Positions 9,945-18,364 of a stretch of DNA of 64,000 bases are shown here, in pieces. Source of the DNA: Hyphomonadaceae bacterium ML37 (GTDB taxonomy: Bacteria > Pseudomonadota > Alphaproteobacteria > Caulobacterales > Maricaulaceae); NCBI GenBank assembly GCA_027627685.1, contig CP091241.1, forward strand, positions 124,001 through 188,000, given 5' to 3'. A program made the position numbers and the translations under genes. Under the pieces are notes generated by a model, which had not been told where the DNA came from, did not search any database, and worked only from the letters and a program-made list of their open reading frames with translations. Each line of letters starts with the position of its first letter. Position 1 is the stretch's first letter.

Positions 9945-10597
9945 TTGCGTTCGGGGATCTGACCTGTGCGCCGGGCTTCATTCAGCCGGCCGCGCAGGAC
10001 CAGCAGCTCGACATTCTCAGGATCGGATTCCAGCGCCTGATTGAGGTCGGCGGCGGCGGCGTCAAATTGGCCCCGTTCCAGGTTGGCCGCGGCGCGCACG
10101 CCCAAGGTGGCCGGCTCTCCCGGATTGAGCGTCAGCGCGGCGTCAGCGGCGGCGACCGCGCCCTCGAGATCCCGGCTGGCATAGGCGGCTTCGGCGCGGC
10201 CGCGGGCGAGGCCGGCGTCGCCCGGCGCAAAATCGAGCCCGCGGGCGAAGGCCTGCGCGGCCTCGTCAAACTGGCGTGCGCGCATATAGCCGTCGGCGGC
10301 CTGTCCGAACAGGATGGCCCGGCTCATGTCGCTGGCGGCGGTCGCGCCTTCAGCGGTGGCGCGCAGGCGGGCGGCGCCGGTGGCCGGCCAGCCCTCGGCG
10401 ATCTGGGCCAGACCCGCGCAGTGCTCTGACGCCCAGCCCCCGCCCTGGGCGCGCCAGATCAGTGCATCCTCATAGGCTGCAGCCGGATCGGTCGACACCC
10501 GGTCGAGGCAGGCGCGGTAGCGGTCGTCATCTTGCAGGGCGTAGGCGGCCGATGGCAGAACGCCCGCGATCAAGGCGGCGAGGACGGTGCGTCTCAT
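9941..10597 (-). CDS. Exported TPR-repeat protein
   Basis: Predicted periplasmic protein: an N-terminal signal (RRTVLAALIAGVLPSAAYA, cleavage after AYA at about 20) followed by helical repeats. At least three tetratricopeptide units are recognisable from about residue 105 on: AADGYMRARQFDEAAQAFARG, AEAAYASRDLEGAVAAADAA-like, and AAANLERGQFDAAAADLNQA-like, with the usual Ala/Gly/Pro spacing (DPENVEL linker). Two cysteines in the first third (RACLDR, SEHCAGLAQ) may form a disulfide. Function unknown; TPRs suggest a protein-protein scaffold. It runs toward dnaQ. Confidence 0.8.
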   Translation of the reverse strand: MRRTVLAALIAGVLPSAAYALQDDDRYRACLDRVSTDPAAAYEDALIWRAQGGGWASEHCAGLAQIAEGWPATGAARLRATAEGATAASDMSRAILFGQAADGYMRARQFDEAAQAFARGLDFAPGDAGLARGRAEAAYASRDLEGAVAAADAALTLNPGEPATLGVRAAANLERGQFDAAAADLNQALESDPENVELLVLRGRLNEARRTGQIPERN

Positions 10598-10658
10598 GGC
10601 GGGCTTCCCTCCGGATGGTCTCTCCCCTAAGGCTAGCGCTTAAAGGGAGGAGGCGTCC

Positions 10659-11522
10659 ATGACACAAGCCCGCTCATGCCTGCTCATCGGCTACGGGTAT
10701 GTCGCCCGGGCCACAGCCTTGCGGCTGAAAGCGGCGGGGTGGGCGGTGTCCGCCACCGCGCGCTCGGATGAGGCGGCAGGACTGGTTGAGGCCGACGGCG
10801 TGGCGGTCGTGGGCGCCGATCCAGCCTCGCCGGTGGGCCGCGCAGCATTGCGCGCCGCCGTCGAGGCTCATGACGCGGCGATTTCCAGTGTTCCGCCCGG
10901 TCCTGGCGGTGATCCTGTGCTGCCCGCGCTGGAGGGGCTGGCCCCGGGCCAGACCTGGCTCGGCTATCTCTCCACTACCGGGGTGTATGGTGATCGTCAC
11001 GGCGGCTGGGCGTTCGAGTGGGAGGCGCCGACGCCGGGCGAGCCGCGCTCGATGGCCCGCGTCCGGGCCGAGGCGGACTGGCAGGCGCTGGACGGGCGGA
11101 TTTTCCGGCTGGGCGGGATTTATGGTCCGGGGCGCAGCGCGCTGGATCGCGTCCGCGCCGGGGAGCGCTCTGTCTGGGTGAAGCCGGGCCAGGTGTTCGG
11201 ACGCATCCATGTGGACGACATCGCGTCGGCGCTGGTGGCAGCGCTCGACCAGCCCGACGCGCAGGGCGTGTTCAACCTGGTGGATGACTGGCCGTCCGAT
11301 CAGGCGGAAGTCGCCCAGGGTGCCGCGGCGCTGTTAAACGAACGTGCGTTAGAAGAGCGTACGTTCGATCCAGAGGTCGTCAGTCCCATGCTGGCGAGCT
11401 TCTATCGCGAGTGCCGGCGTGTCTCGAACGTTCGTGCGAAGGCGGTTCTGGGCTGGCGGCTGAGTCATCCGGCCTGGAAATCCGGCCTGGAGGCGATTTT
11501 GGCGGCTGAAAAGAGCCAATAA
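10659..11522 (+). CDS. NAD(P)-binding SDR-family epimerase/reductase (YeeZ-like)
   Basis: Extended/atypical short-chain dehydrogenase. It begins with a Rossmann nucleotide loop in the form LLIGYGYVARATALRL (GxGxxA) and carries LSTTGVYGDRHGGW, the Ser-Thr-Tyr active-site region of YeeZ-like proteins, though the Lys of YxxxK is not evident (YGDRH). FRLGGIYGPGRS and RIHVDDIASALVAAL are classic epimerase-family motifs. Substrate unknown. The stretch around 11330-11370 uses unusual codons for this genome, including two TTA leucines in a few codons, and carries three copies of a decamer related to CGAACGTTCG. Confidence 0.8.
   Translation: MTQARSCLLIGYGYVARATALRLKAAGWAVSATARSDEAAGLVEADGVAVVGADPASPVGRAALRAAVEAHDAAISSVPPGPGGDPVLPALEGLAPGQTWLGYLSTTGVYGDRHGGWAFEWEAPTPGEPRSMARVRAEADWQALDGRIFRLGGIYGPGRSALDRVRAGERSVWVKPGQVFGRIHVDDIASALVAALDQPDAQGVFNLVDDWPSDQAEVAQGAAALLNERALEERTFDPEVVSPMLASFYRECRRVSNVRAKAVLGWRLSHPAWKSGLEAILAAEKSQ
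11339..11434. repeat. Three intragenic copies of a CGAACGTTCG-like decamer
   Basis: CGAACGTGCG (11339-11348), CGTACGTTCG (11358-11367) and the perfect palindrome CGAACGTTCG (11425-11434) occur within 96 bp near the 3' end of the SDR gene, in a stretch with AT-leaning codons. They do not match parS, CtrA, DnaA or the alphaproteobacterial LexA box (GTTC-N7-GTTC). Role unknown; coincidence is possible. Confidence 0.4.
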
Positions 11523-11632
11523 AATCATAGCCTTAAAAACCGGCATCGGAAAATCGCGGTTTTCAGCGCCTGAGCCCTATACCGGTACGTCCAGCGAGAT
11601 TTCAGCGCCTCTGAGAGCCGCAATTTCCGGTA

Positions 11633-12568
11633 TCAGTATGCGCCGGAACTCGCGCTGGCGGTGAGCCGGCGGCACACCTCGTCCAGCTGCTCCAGATTCG
11701 AGAAATGAATCTGCACGGCGCCGCGCTCGCCGGTATGGCGGATCTCCACGGTCAGGCCGAGCTGTTCGGACAGGTCGGCTTCGAGCGCGCGGGTGTCCGG
11801 GTCCTTGTCCAGGGATTTGCGCTCGGGCGCGCCTTTGCCGCTCGCCGGTTTTCCGCCCGCCTCGCGCGCCAGCTGCTCGGCGGCGCGGACCGACAATCCG
11901 CCTTCGACGATCCGCCGGGCGAGGCCCACCGGATCGGCGCTCGCCGCCACGGCCCGGGCATGACCGGCGGTCAGGGCGCCCGACTGCAACAGGTCCAGCA
12001 CGGCGCCCGGCAGCGCCAGCAGGCGCAGCATGTTGGCCACATGGGCGCGCGACTTGCCGATGGCGCGGGCCACGTCGTCCTGGGTATGACCAAAGCGGTC
12101 CACCAGCTGGCGCAGCGCCTGAGCCTCTTCCACAGGATTAAGGTCGGCGCGCTGGACGTTCTCGACAATGGCGATTTCCAGCGTCTCACGGTCGGTAAGC
12201 TCGCGGATCACAACAGGCACGTCGTGCAGGCCGGCGCGCTGGGCCGCCCGCCAGCGGCGTTCGCCGGCGACGATCTGGTAGCGCCCCTCATCCCCCGGCA
12301 TGGGCCGGACAAGCAATGGCTGCAACAGGCCCTGACCGGCGATGCTGCCGGCAAGAGCGTCGAGCTCGGCCTCGTCAAACTGCTTGCGCGGCTGGTCCGG
12401 ATTGGGGCTCAGAAGGGCGACGGGCAGGGTGCGCGGCGTGGTTCCGCCGGTGCGGGTGGTCTCGGCTTCGTCCGCGCGCAGGGCGTCCGCCTCCTCGCCC
12501 TCGCCCAGCAGGGCCGAGAGGCCGCGGCCGAGGCCGCGATTGCGCGGGCGCTCGTCTGCGCCGCTCAT
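11633..12568 (-). CDS. parB: Chromosome partitioning protein ParB (CTPase, parS-binding)
   Basis: Binds parS and spreads as a CTP-gated clamp, recruiting SMC and driving origin segregation with ParA. The N-terminal ParA-stimulating patch [15 protein letters not shown] is at 9-23; the CTP-binding motifs [12 protein letters not shown] and [12 protein letters not shown] follow (roughly 105-150), then the HTH region with [17 protein letters not shown] that reads parS; a C-terminal dimerisation domain ends the protein. Length 311 is usual. The start overlaps the parA stop by 4 nt (ATGA). In Caulobacter relatives the pair is essential. Confidence 0.97.
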   Translation of the reverse strand: MSGADERPRNRGLGRGLSALLGEGEEADALRADEAETTRTGGTTPRTLPVALLSPNPDQPRKQFDEAELDALAGSIAGQGLLQPLLVRPMPGDEGRYQIVAGERRWRAAQRAGLHDVPVVIRELTDRETLEIAIVENVQRADLNPVEEAQALRQLVDRFGHTQDDVARAIGKSRAHVANMLRLLALPGAVLDLLQSGALTAGHARAVAASADPVGLARRIVEGGLSVRAAEQLAREAGGKPASGKGAPERKSLDKDPDTRALEADLSEQLGLTVEIRHTGERGAVQIHFSNLEQLDEVCRRLTASASSGAY

Positions 12569-13398
12569 GCCGGCGCCATCATGTCAGCGGCCCGGCGTTC
12601 CTGGCGCACCACTTCACGAGCGAGGCCCAGATAGGCCTGCGAGCCGGAGCATTCGAGATCATAGAGCAGGACCGGCTTGCCGAAGCTCGGCGCTTCGGAG
12701 ACGCGCACATTGCGCGGTATGACCGTGTCATACACCTTGTCGCCGAAATGGGTGCGCACATCGGCGGCGACCTGGGCGGAGAGATTGTTGCGCTTGTCAT
12801 ACATGGTCAGCACAACACCTTGAATCGCAAGGTCTTTATTGAGGTTGCCCCGGACCAGCTCAATGGTTCGCATGAGCTGGGTCAGACCTTCCAGCGCGAA
12901 GAACTCGCATTGCAGCGGCACCAGCACGGAATCCGCCGCCGTCATGGCGTTCACCGTGAGGAGATTGAGCGAGGGCGGGCAGTCGATCAGAACGTAATGA
13001 CAGGTCTCACCGCGCGCACTCAGCGTCCGGCGGAAGCGGTCGATGGCGTGGCGCAGGCGGTAGGACCGGCGCGGCGCGCTGGCGAGCTCCAGCTCCGCCC
13101 CCGACAGATCGGCGTCCGACGGGATCAGGGACAGGCCCGGCACGCTGGTCTCGATCAGCGCCTCGTCCATGGGCCGCTCGGACACCAGCACGTCATAGGA
13201 GGTCGCCTTGCGCTGGGCGCGCGAGACGCCAAGACCGGTGGAGGCATTACCCTGGGGGTCGAGATCGAGCACCACCACGCGCTGGCCGATGGCCGCAAGG
13301 GCTGTGGCCAGGTTGATCGCCGTGGTGGTCTTGCCTACGCCCCCCTTCTGGTTTGCGATGGCGATGACTTTCGGCGGTGCGGGGCGGTCGGAGGACAT
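12565..13398 (-). CDS. parA: Chromosome partitioning ATPase ParA
   Basis: Deviant-Walker ATPase that binds DNA non-specifically and pulls the ParB-parS complex across the cell. The deviant Walker A KGGVGKTTTA is at residues 18-27 with the signature Lys, the A' motif VVVLDLDPQGNAS near 40-52, and Walker B VLIDCPPSLNLL around 127-138. 277 residues is typical of the chromosomal type without an N-terminal HTH. Its start lies inside the rsmG coding sequence (64-nt overlap), so translation must be coupled or start independently within rsmG mRNA. Confidence 0.97.
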   Translation of the reverse strand: MSSDRPAPPKVIAIANQKGGVGKTTTAINLATALAAIGQRVVVLDLDPQGNASTGLGVSRAQRKATSYDVLVSERPMDEALIETSVPGLSLIPSDADLSGAELELASAPRRSYRLRHAIDRFRRTLSARGETCHYVLIDCPPSLNLLTVNAMTAADSVLVPLQCEFFALEGLTQLMRTIELVRGNLNKDLAIQGVVLTMYDKRNNLSAQVAADVRTHFGDKVYDTVIPRNVRVSEAPSFGKPVLLYDLECSGSQAYLGLAREVVRQERRAADMMAPA

Positions 13399-14027
13399 GG
13401 GGCTAACTCCCTGATGGACAGGATGGCGGCATCGCGGGAGGTCCGGCTGGGTATGACCTCAAGATCAAACGTCCAGCTTTTCCGCGCCCGGGTCAATTCC
13501 TCGCGGTATTTTGCCCCCTTGGGGAGGAGCGCGCGCGCCCCCTTTTCCACAAAAGGATGCACATAGCCCAGCAAGGTCTCCAGCGGCGCCATGGCCCGGG
13601 CCGTCACGACGTCCACCACCGGAACCTCATCCAAAGCTTCAACCCGCACCGGCAGGACGGTGACCGGCGCGCCGGTGGAGGCGGCGACGGCCTTGAGGAA
13701 TTGCGCTTTCTTCTGGACCGATTCCACCATGGTCACGTGAGCGCCGGGGAAGCCCGCCTGCATAAGCCCATAGGCGATGGCGAAGCCGGGAAATCCAGCC
13801 CCGGCGCCCAGATCGGCCCAGCGCACGGCCTGCGGCGCCAGCCTATAGATCTGCCAGGAATCCAGCGCGTGACGGAACCAGAAATCCTCCAGCGTGGACC
13901 GGCCCACCAGATTGGTGTGAGCATTGGTCTCGGCCAGCAAATCCCGCCAGCGCTCGAACCGGGCGATTGTTTCACGTGAAACACCGGTGTCGGCCTGGAA
14001 GGCGGCGGCGTCATACCCTGCGGTCAT
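13335..14027 (-). CDS. rsmG: 16S rRNA (guanine-N7)-methyltransferase RsmG (GidB)
   Basis: Methylates N7 of G527 in 16S rRNA; loss gives low-level streptomycin resistance in other bacteria. SAM-binding motif WADLGAGAGFPGFAIA at about 70-85 and MVESVQKKAQFLKAVA follow the NLVGRSTLEDFWFRHALDSWQ region typical of GidB. The C-terminus after ILSIREL is an unusual Pro/Arg/Ser-rich tail of about 24 residues translated from the overlap with parA. A perfect parS site is embedded near the 5' end, encoding VSRET at about residues 16-20. The stop of mnmG is 3 bp upstream of its start. Confidence 0.93.
   Translation of the reverse strand: MTAGYDAAAFQADTGVSRETIARFERWRDLLAETNAHTNLVGRSTLEDFWFRHALDSWQIYRLAPQAVRWADLGAGAGFPGFAIAYGLMQAGFPGAHVTMVESVQKKAQFLKAVAASTGAPVTVLPVRVEALDEVPVVDVVTARAMAPLETLLGYVHPFVEKGARALLPKGAKYREELTRARKSWTFDLEVIPSRTSRDAAILSIRELAPCPPTAPHRRKSSPSQTRRGA
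13968..13983. promoter_or_regulatory. parS: parS site 1 (in rsmG)
   Basis: TGTTTCACGTGAAACA, a perfect 16-bp palindrome equal to the universal chromosomal parS consensus, within the rsmG reading frame (encodes part of VSRET). Target of the ParB encoded about 1.4 kb downstream. Confidence 0.96.
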
Positions 14028-14030
14028 GGA

Positions 14031-15917
14031 TCAGGCCGTGCGCCGGTCGGCGCGCTTGAGGTGGGCCAGCAAGGCGGTGAGCGCGCCGGGCGTCACCCCT
14101 TCAATGCGCGCGGCCTGACCCAGAGTCGCGGGAGAGGCGGCGACGAGCTTCTCGCGCACTTCGTTGGAGAGCCCGCCCACGGCGGCATAGTCAAAGCCGG
14201 CCGGAATACGCACGCCCTCATCGCGGCGGAAGGCCAGGATGTCAGCGTCCTGCCGGTCGAGATAGCCATGATAGACCGCATCGATCTCGATCTGCTCGGC
14301 GATGGGCGCAGGCAAATCGTTCAGCTGCGGCCAGATCTGCGTGACATCGCCCCAGCTGATGGACGGATAGGACAGCAGCTCCAGCAGATCGCGGCGCTTG
14401 CCATCCTGATTGACCTTCAGCCCCGCGCGGGCGGCTTCGGCCGGCGTCAGGCTGAGTGCGCGGGCCTGAGCGCGGGCATCGGCCAGCGCCGCCGACCGGG
14501 CACGCCAGGATGTTTCACGTGAAACACTGGCCGCGCCCAGGGCTATCGCCTTGTCGGTCAGGCGCTGGTCGGCATTGTCGGCCCGCAAAGTCAGGCGGTA
14601 CTCGGCGCGCGAGGTGAACATGCGATAGGGCTCGGTGACGCCGCGCGTGATCAGGTCGTCGATCATCACGCCGACATAGGCTTCTGACCGGTCCAGGATG
14701 AAGGGATCGCTCCCCGACACGGCGAGCGCCGCATTGAAGCCCGCCATCAGGCCCTGCGCCGCCGCTTCCTCATAACCCGTGGTGCCATTGATCTGCCCGG
14801 CCAGCCAGAGCCGGGGCAGGCGGCGCACTTCCAGCGTGGCGGACAGCTCGCGCGGGTCGACATAGTCGTATTCGATGGCATAGGCGTAGCGGCGCACCTT
14901 CGCCTGCTCGAGGCCCGGTATGGTTTTCAGGAAGGCGTCCTGCACATCCGCTGGCAGGGAGGTGGAGATGCCGTTGGGGTAGACGGTGTCGTCGTCCAGA
15001 CCCTCCGGCTCCAGGAAGATCTGGTGGCCTGTGCGGTCGGCGAAGCGCAACACCTTGTCCTCGATGGACGGGCAATAGCGCGGACCCCGCCCCGCGATCG
15101 CCCCGCCATAGACCGACGAGTGCTGCAGATTGGCGGCGATGATGGCGTGAGTGGCCTCAGTCGTGCGGGTGATGCCGCAGGCGATCTGGGGCACCGTGAT
15201 TTTACCGGTGAGGAAGGAGAACGGGACCGGGTCTGCGTCCGCCGCCTGCATCTCCAGCGAGGCCCAGTCGATGGTGCGGCCGTCGAGGCGCGCCGGCGTG
15301 CCGGTCTTGAGGCGGCCCATGCGCAGGCCCAGCCCGTAGAGCCGGTCCGACAGGCCGATGGCCGGCGCCTCGCCGTCGCGGCCCGCCGGAATGCGCTCGG
15401 TCCCGCGATGGATGACGCCCTTGAGGAAGGTGCCGGTGGTGAGCACCACCGCGCCCGCACGCCATTCGCGGCCCTGCGCATCGATCACCCCGGCGCACGC
15501 GCCGTCCTCGATGATCAGATCCTCGGCGGCCGCCTCCACGATAGTGAGATTGGCGGTGTCGGCGAGGGCCGCTTGCATCGCTTCGCGGTAGAGTTTGCGG
15601 TCGGACTGGGTGCGCGGCCCGCGCACGGCCGGGCCCTTGGAGCGGTTGAGCATGCGGAACTGGATGCCCGAGGCGTCCGCCACCCGGCCCATCAACCCGT
15701 CCAGCGCATCCACCTCGCGCACCAGATGACCCTTGCCGAGCCCGCCAATGGCCGGGTTGCAGCTCATCTCACCGATGGTGACGGCCTTGTGGGTCAGCAG
15801 CAAAGTCGCGGCGCCCAGACGCGCGGCCGCGCTCGCGGCCTCGCACCCGGCATGGCCGCCGCCGATGACGATGACATCCCAGGTGCGCGCCGGGGCGGGG
15901 TTGAGGTCCAGGGTCAT
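14031..15917 (-). CDS. mnmG: tRNA uridine-5-carboxymethylaminomethyl modification enzyme MnmG (GidA)
   Basis: FAD-dependent partner of MnmE that installs the (carboxymethyl)aminomethyl group on wobble U34 of certain tRNAs. The FAD loop [21 protein letters not shown] is split over residues 13-33; [26 protein letters not shown] and [12 protein letters not shown] are family signatures; the C-terminal helical domain ([16 protein letters not shown]) ends it. I chose ATG 15917 (628 residues, family norm); the longer frame opens with TTG at 15953 and lacks a spaced ribosome binding site. Carries parS site 2. Sits between mnmE (113 bp upstream) and rsmG. Confidence 0.95.
   Translation of the reverse strand: MTLDLNPAPARTWDVIVIGGGHAGCEAASAAARLGAATLLLTHKAVTIGEMSCNPAIGGLGKGHLVREVDALDGLMGRVADASGIQFRMLNRSKGPAVRGPRTQSDRKLYREAMQAALADTANLTIVEAAAEDLIIEDGACAGVIDAQGREWRAGAVVLTTGTFLKGVIHRGTERIPAGRDGEAPAIGLSDRLYGLGLRMGRLKTGTPARLDGRTIDWASLEMQAADADPVPFSFLTGKITVPQIACGITRTTEATHAIIAANLQHSSVYGGAIAGRGPRYCPSIEDKVLRFADRTGHQIFLEPEGLDDDTVYPNGISTSLPADVQDAFLKTIPGLEQAKVRRYAYAIEYDYVDPRELSATLEVRRLPRLWLAGQINGTTGYEEAAAQGLMAGFNAALAVSGSDPFILDRSEAYVGVMIDDLITRGVTEPYRMFTSRAEYRLTLRADNADQRLTDKAIALGAASVSRETSWRARSAALADARAQARALSLTPAEAARAGLKVNQDGKRRDLLELLSYPSISWGDVTQIWPQLNDLPAPIAEQIEIDAVYHGYLDRQDADILAFRRDEGVRIPAGFDYAAVGGLSNEVREKLVAASPATLGQAARIEGVTPGALTALLAHLKRADRRTA
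14511..14526. promoter_or_regulatory. parS: parS site 2 (in mnmG)
   Basis: TGTTTCACGTGAAACA again, perfect match, inside mnmG at about codon 465 where it also encodes VSRET. It lies 543 bp from site 1. Confidence 0.96.
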
Positions 15918-16030
15918 GGATAAAGGTCCGGTTCGCCAGTGGCGGCGCGTCAATCCTGGCGCGCCCGCCCGTGCGGCTCACATAGGCGATGATCGCGGCG
16001 GAGTCGAGGCGCCGGACTCGAAGGGGAGCC

Positions 16031-17359
16031 CTATTTGCCGATGCAGAACTGGCTGAACACCCGGTCCAGCACGTCCTCCACATCCACCCGGCCGGTCAGG
16101 CTCTCCAGCGCCCGCAGGGCCAGATGCACATCGGCGGACGCCAGCTCTGGACCGCGCGCCAGCCCGCAGCGGGCGCTGCGCAGATGATCGAGGGCGCGGG
16201 ACACGCCCGCCCGATGGCGGGCGCGGGACAGGGCCGGGGCTTCGCGGTTTCCCAGCCGGGCCTGCACCTCACGCTCCAGCCAGGCTTCCAACTCGGTCAG
16301 CCCATCTCCGGACGCGGCGGACATGGCGAACGCCGCCACGCCGTCCGGCGCGGCGAGCTGCGGTTTGGCGAGATCGGTCTTGTTCAGGGCCAGCGCATCT
16401 CCGGGCCTTAAATGCCCGGCGAGGGCGGCGAGGGATGTTTCACGTGAAACATCCACCACGCCAATGCGCAGATCGGCGTCCTCGGCGCGGGCCAGCGCCC
16501 GGCGCACACCTTCGGCTTCCACCCGGTCCGCGGCTTCGCGCAGGCCCGCCGTGTCGGCCAGGATCACCGGGAAGCCGGCCAGGACGAGGCGCACCTCCAC
16601 CACGTCGCGCGTGGTGCCGGGAATATCGGTGACGATGGCGGCGTCGCGCCGGGCCAGCGCGTTGAGCAGAGACGATTTACCGGCATTGGGCGCGCCGATC
16701 AGGGCGATGGCGAAACCCTCCCGCACCCGCTCGCCGCGCCGCGCGTCATCCAGATGGGCGGTGAGCGCCGCGATCAGATCGTCAAGCGGGGCCGCCGCCG
16801 CGTCCGACAGGCTGTCGGGCACGTCGTCCTCGTCAGGAAAATCGATCTCGCCCTCAAGGGACGCCAGCACGGAAATCAGCTGTTCGCGCCAGCCCTCATA
16901 GAGCGTGCGCAGGGCGCCGGTCATCTGGGCCAGAGCCTGGGCGCGCTGGCCCTCGGTCTCCGCGTCGATGAGGTCGGCGAGGCCTTCGGCTTCGGTCAGG
17001 TCAAGCTTGCCATGCTCGAAGGCGCGCCGGGTGAAGTCGCCAGGTCCCGCCGGCCTGAGGCCCAGCACGAGGAGCGCCTCGGCCAGGGCCGCGATCACCG
17101 CCGGCCCGCCATGCACGTGGAGCTCGGCGCAATCCTCGCCGGTGAAGCTCGCCGGACCGGGAAACCAGATCGCAAGACCCTGATCTATTTCGGCGCCATC
17201 TCCAGCGTGAAACCGGCGCAGGGCGGCGCGGCGCGGGTGGGGGCGGGGCAGGACGGTGAGGGCGTCCAGCGCCGGGCCGGCGCCCGGTCCGCTCAGACGC
17301 ATCACCGCAACCCCGGCCCGGCCGGGCGCGCTGGCCAGGGCGAAGATGGTCTCGCTCAT
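16031..17359 (-). CDS. mnmE: tRNA modification GTPase MnmE (TrmE)
   Basis: GTPase partner of MnmG in wobble-uridine modification. The N-terminal tetrahydrofolate-binding domain begins ETIFALASAPGRAGVAVMRLSG; the inserted Ras-like G domain has G1 IGAPNAGKSSLLN near 220, G2/G3 GTTRD and DTAG (about 250-270), and NKTD as G4. The C-terminal C(I/L)GK motif reads FCIGK at the very end, with the catalytic Cys. Length 442 is normal. Carries parS site 3. It follows a DUF6489 gene by 7 bp in the same operon. Confidence 0.96.
   Translation of the reverse strand: MSETIFALASAPGRAGVAVMRLSGPGAGPALDALTVLPRPHPRRAALRRFHAGDGAEIDQGLAIWFPGPASFTGEDCAELHVHGGPAVIAALAEALLVLGLRPAGPGDFTRRAFEHGKLDLTEAEGLADLIDAETEGQRAQALAQMTGALRTLYEGWREQLISVLASLEGEIDFPDEDDVPDSLSDAAAAPLDDLIAALTAHLDDARRGERVREGFAIALIGAPNAGKSSLLNALARRDAAIVTDIPGTTRDVVEVRLVLAGFPVILADTAGLREAADRVEAEGVRRALARAEDADLRIGVVDVSRETSLAALAGHLRPGDALALNKTDLAKPQLAAPDGVAAFAMSAASGDGLTELEAWLEREVQARLGNREAPALSRARHRAGVSRALDHLRSARCGLARGPELASADVHLALRALESLTGRVDVEDVLDRVFSQFCIGK
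16436..16451. promoter_or_regulatory. parS: parS site 3 (in mnmE)
   Basis: TGTTTCACGTGAAACA, extended by one further palindromic pair (A/T), inside mnmE around codon 304 where it encodes DVSRETS. It lies 1925 bp from site 2 and about 10 kb from the putative origin. Confidence 0.96.
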
Positions 17360-17366
17360 GAGGTGA

Positions 17367-17603
17367 TCAGCGCCCGGTCCCGCCGGCGGCCTTGCCCATC
17401 AAATCCATGAACTGTTTCTGCCACTCGCCGCCGAACGTCATCCAGCCGCGCATCAGCGCTTCGGGCTCCAGCGCTTCCATATTGGCGCTCATGCGCTTGC
17501 TCATTTCCTCCACGAGCTGCTCGTTGAGCGGGGTGACGTCGGGCAGGCCAAAGAAGGCGCGCGCCTCCTGCGGCGTGCAGTCGATTTCAACATTGACCTT
17601 CAT
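17367..17603 (-). CDS. DUF6489 family small protein
   Basis: A 78-residue soluble, conserved alphaproteobacterial protein of unknown function. The opening VNVEIDCTPQEARAFFGLPDV is the hallmark of the family (recognised from memory), followed by an amphipathic helix with NEQLVEEMSKRMSANME and a Trp-rich tail segment GWMTFGGEWQKQFMDLM. No signal peptide. It is the promoter-proximal gene of the mnmE-mnmG-rsmG-parA-parB cluster, with a 7-bp gap to mnmE, so an operon promoter should lie in 17604-17680. Confidence 0.75.
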   Translation of the reverse strand: MKVNVEIDCTPQEARAFFGLPDVTPLNEQLVEEMSKRMSANMEALEPEALMRGWMTFGGEWQKQFMDLMGKAAGGTGR

Positions 17604-17683
17604 GGGGGCCTCCCTTCACTGTCCGGGCTCCCAGCCCTACCATAGCCGCCACACCGCTCAAAGCGATCGTGAAGGAGCTTGCC

Positions 17684-18364
17684 ATGACCAGTCAGGACAT
17701 CACCATTACCGGCCCCGACGGCCAGTTCAGCGCCTACGCCGCCGGATCGGGGCCGGCCATTGTCGTCCTGCAGGAGATTTTCGGCGTCAATCATGTCATG
17801 CGCGCCATCTGCGATGACCTGGCTGATCAGGGCTGGCTGGCCATCTGTCCGGACCTGTTCTGGCGCATCGAGCCGGGCATTCAGATCACCGACAAGACCG
17901 ATGCTGAATGGAAGCAGGCCTTTGATCTATTTGGTAAATTCGATGTGGACGCAGGCCTGAAGGATATCGCCGCCACCGTGGAATACGCAAGGCGCGCCGG
18001 AACCGGCAAGGTCGGGGCGCTGGGCTACTGTCTCGGCGGGCAGCTGGCCTATCTCACCGCCTGCCGCACCGATGCCGACGCGGTCGTGGGCTATTACGGG
18101 GTGAATATCCAGACCCGCCTGGACGAGGCGGCGCATATCTCAAACCCGCTCCTGCTCCACGTGGCGGGAAAGGATGAATACGTGCCTGCGGAAGCCCAGG
18201 CGCAGATCCACGCCGCGCTGGACGATCATCCCCATGTCACGATCCATGACTATCCTGAGCGCGATCACGCCTTTGCCCGCGTGGGCGGCGCCCATTATCA
18301 CGCGCAGGACGCCGATCTTGCCAATACGCGCACCCGCGCGTTTTTCCAGACCCATCTGAAATGA
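17684..18364 (+). CDS. Dienelactone hydrolase family protein
   Basis: Alpha/beta-hydrolase of the DLH type, which opens lactone or ester bonds using a cysteine nucleophile. The triad is visible as Cys116 in GYCLGG, Asp164 in AGKDEYV and His195 in DHAF; early family motifs include VVLQEIFGVNHVMR (Glu near 31) and the CPDLFWR segment. Start ATG 17684 has a near-ideal AAGGAG 5-6 nt upstream; an upstream GTG (17669) is rejected. 226 residues, cytosolic. The stop overlaps the next gene by 4 nt, coupling it to an exported phosphodiesterase. Physiological substrate not deducible. Confidence 0.9.
   Translation: MTSQDITITGPDGQFSAYAAGSGPAIVVLQEIFGVNHVMRAICDDLADQGWLAICPDLFWRIEPGIQITDKTDAEWKQAFDLFGKFDVDAGLKDIAATVEYARRAGTGKVGALGYCLGGQLAYLTACRTDADAVVGYYGVNIQTRLDEAAHISNPLLLHVAGKDEYVPAEAQAQIHAALDDHPHVTIHDYPERDHAFARVGGAHYHAQDADLANTRTRAFFQTHLK

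Noticed and set aside
11339-11434. The decamer cluster as SOS (LexA) boxes
   Set aside because: Alphaproteobacterial LexA boxes are GTTC-N7-GTTC, and the spacing here does not fit; the gene is not a typical SOS gene.
13728-13740. GGTCACGTGAGC as a fourth parS site
   Set aside because: Only the CACGTG core is shared; the flanking TGTTT/AAACA arms needed for ParB binding are absent.
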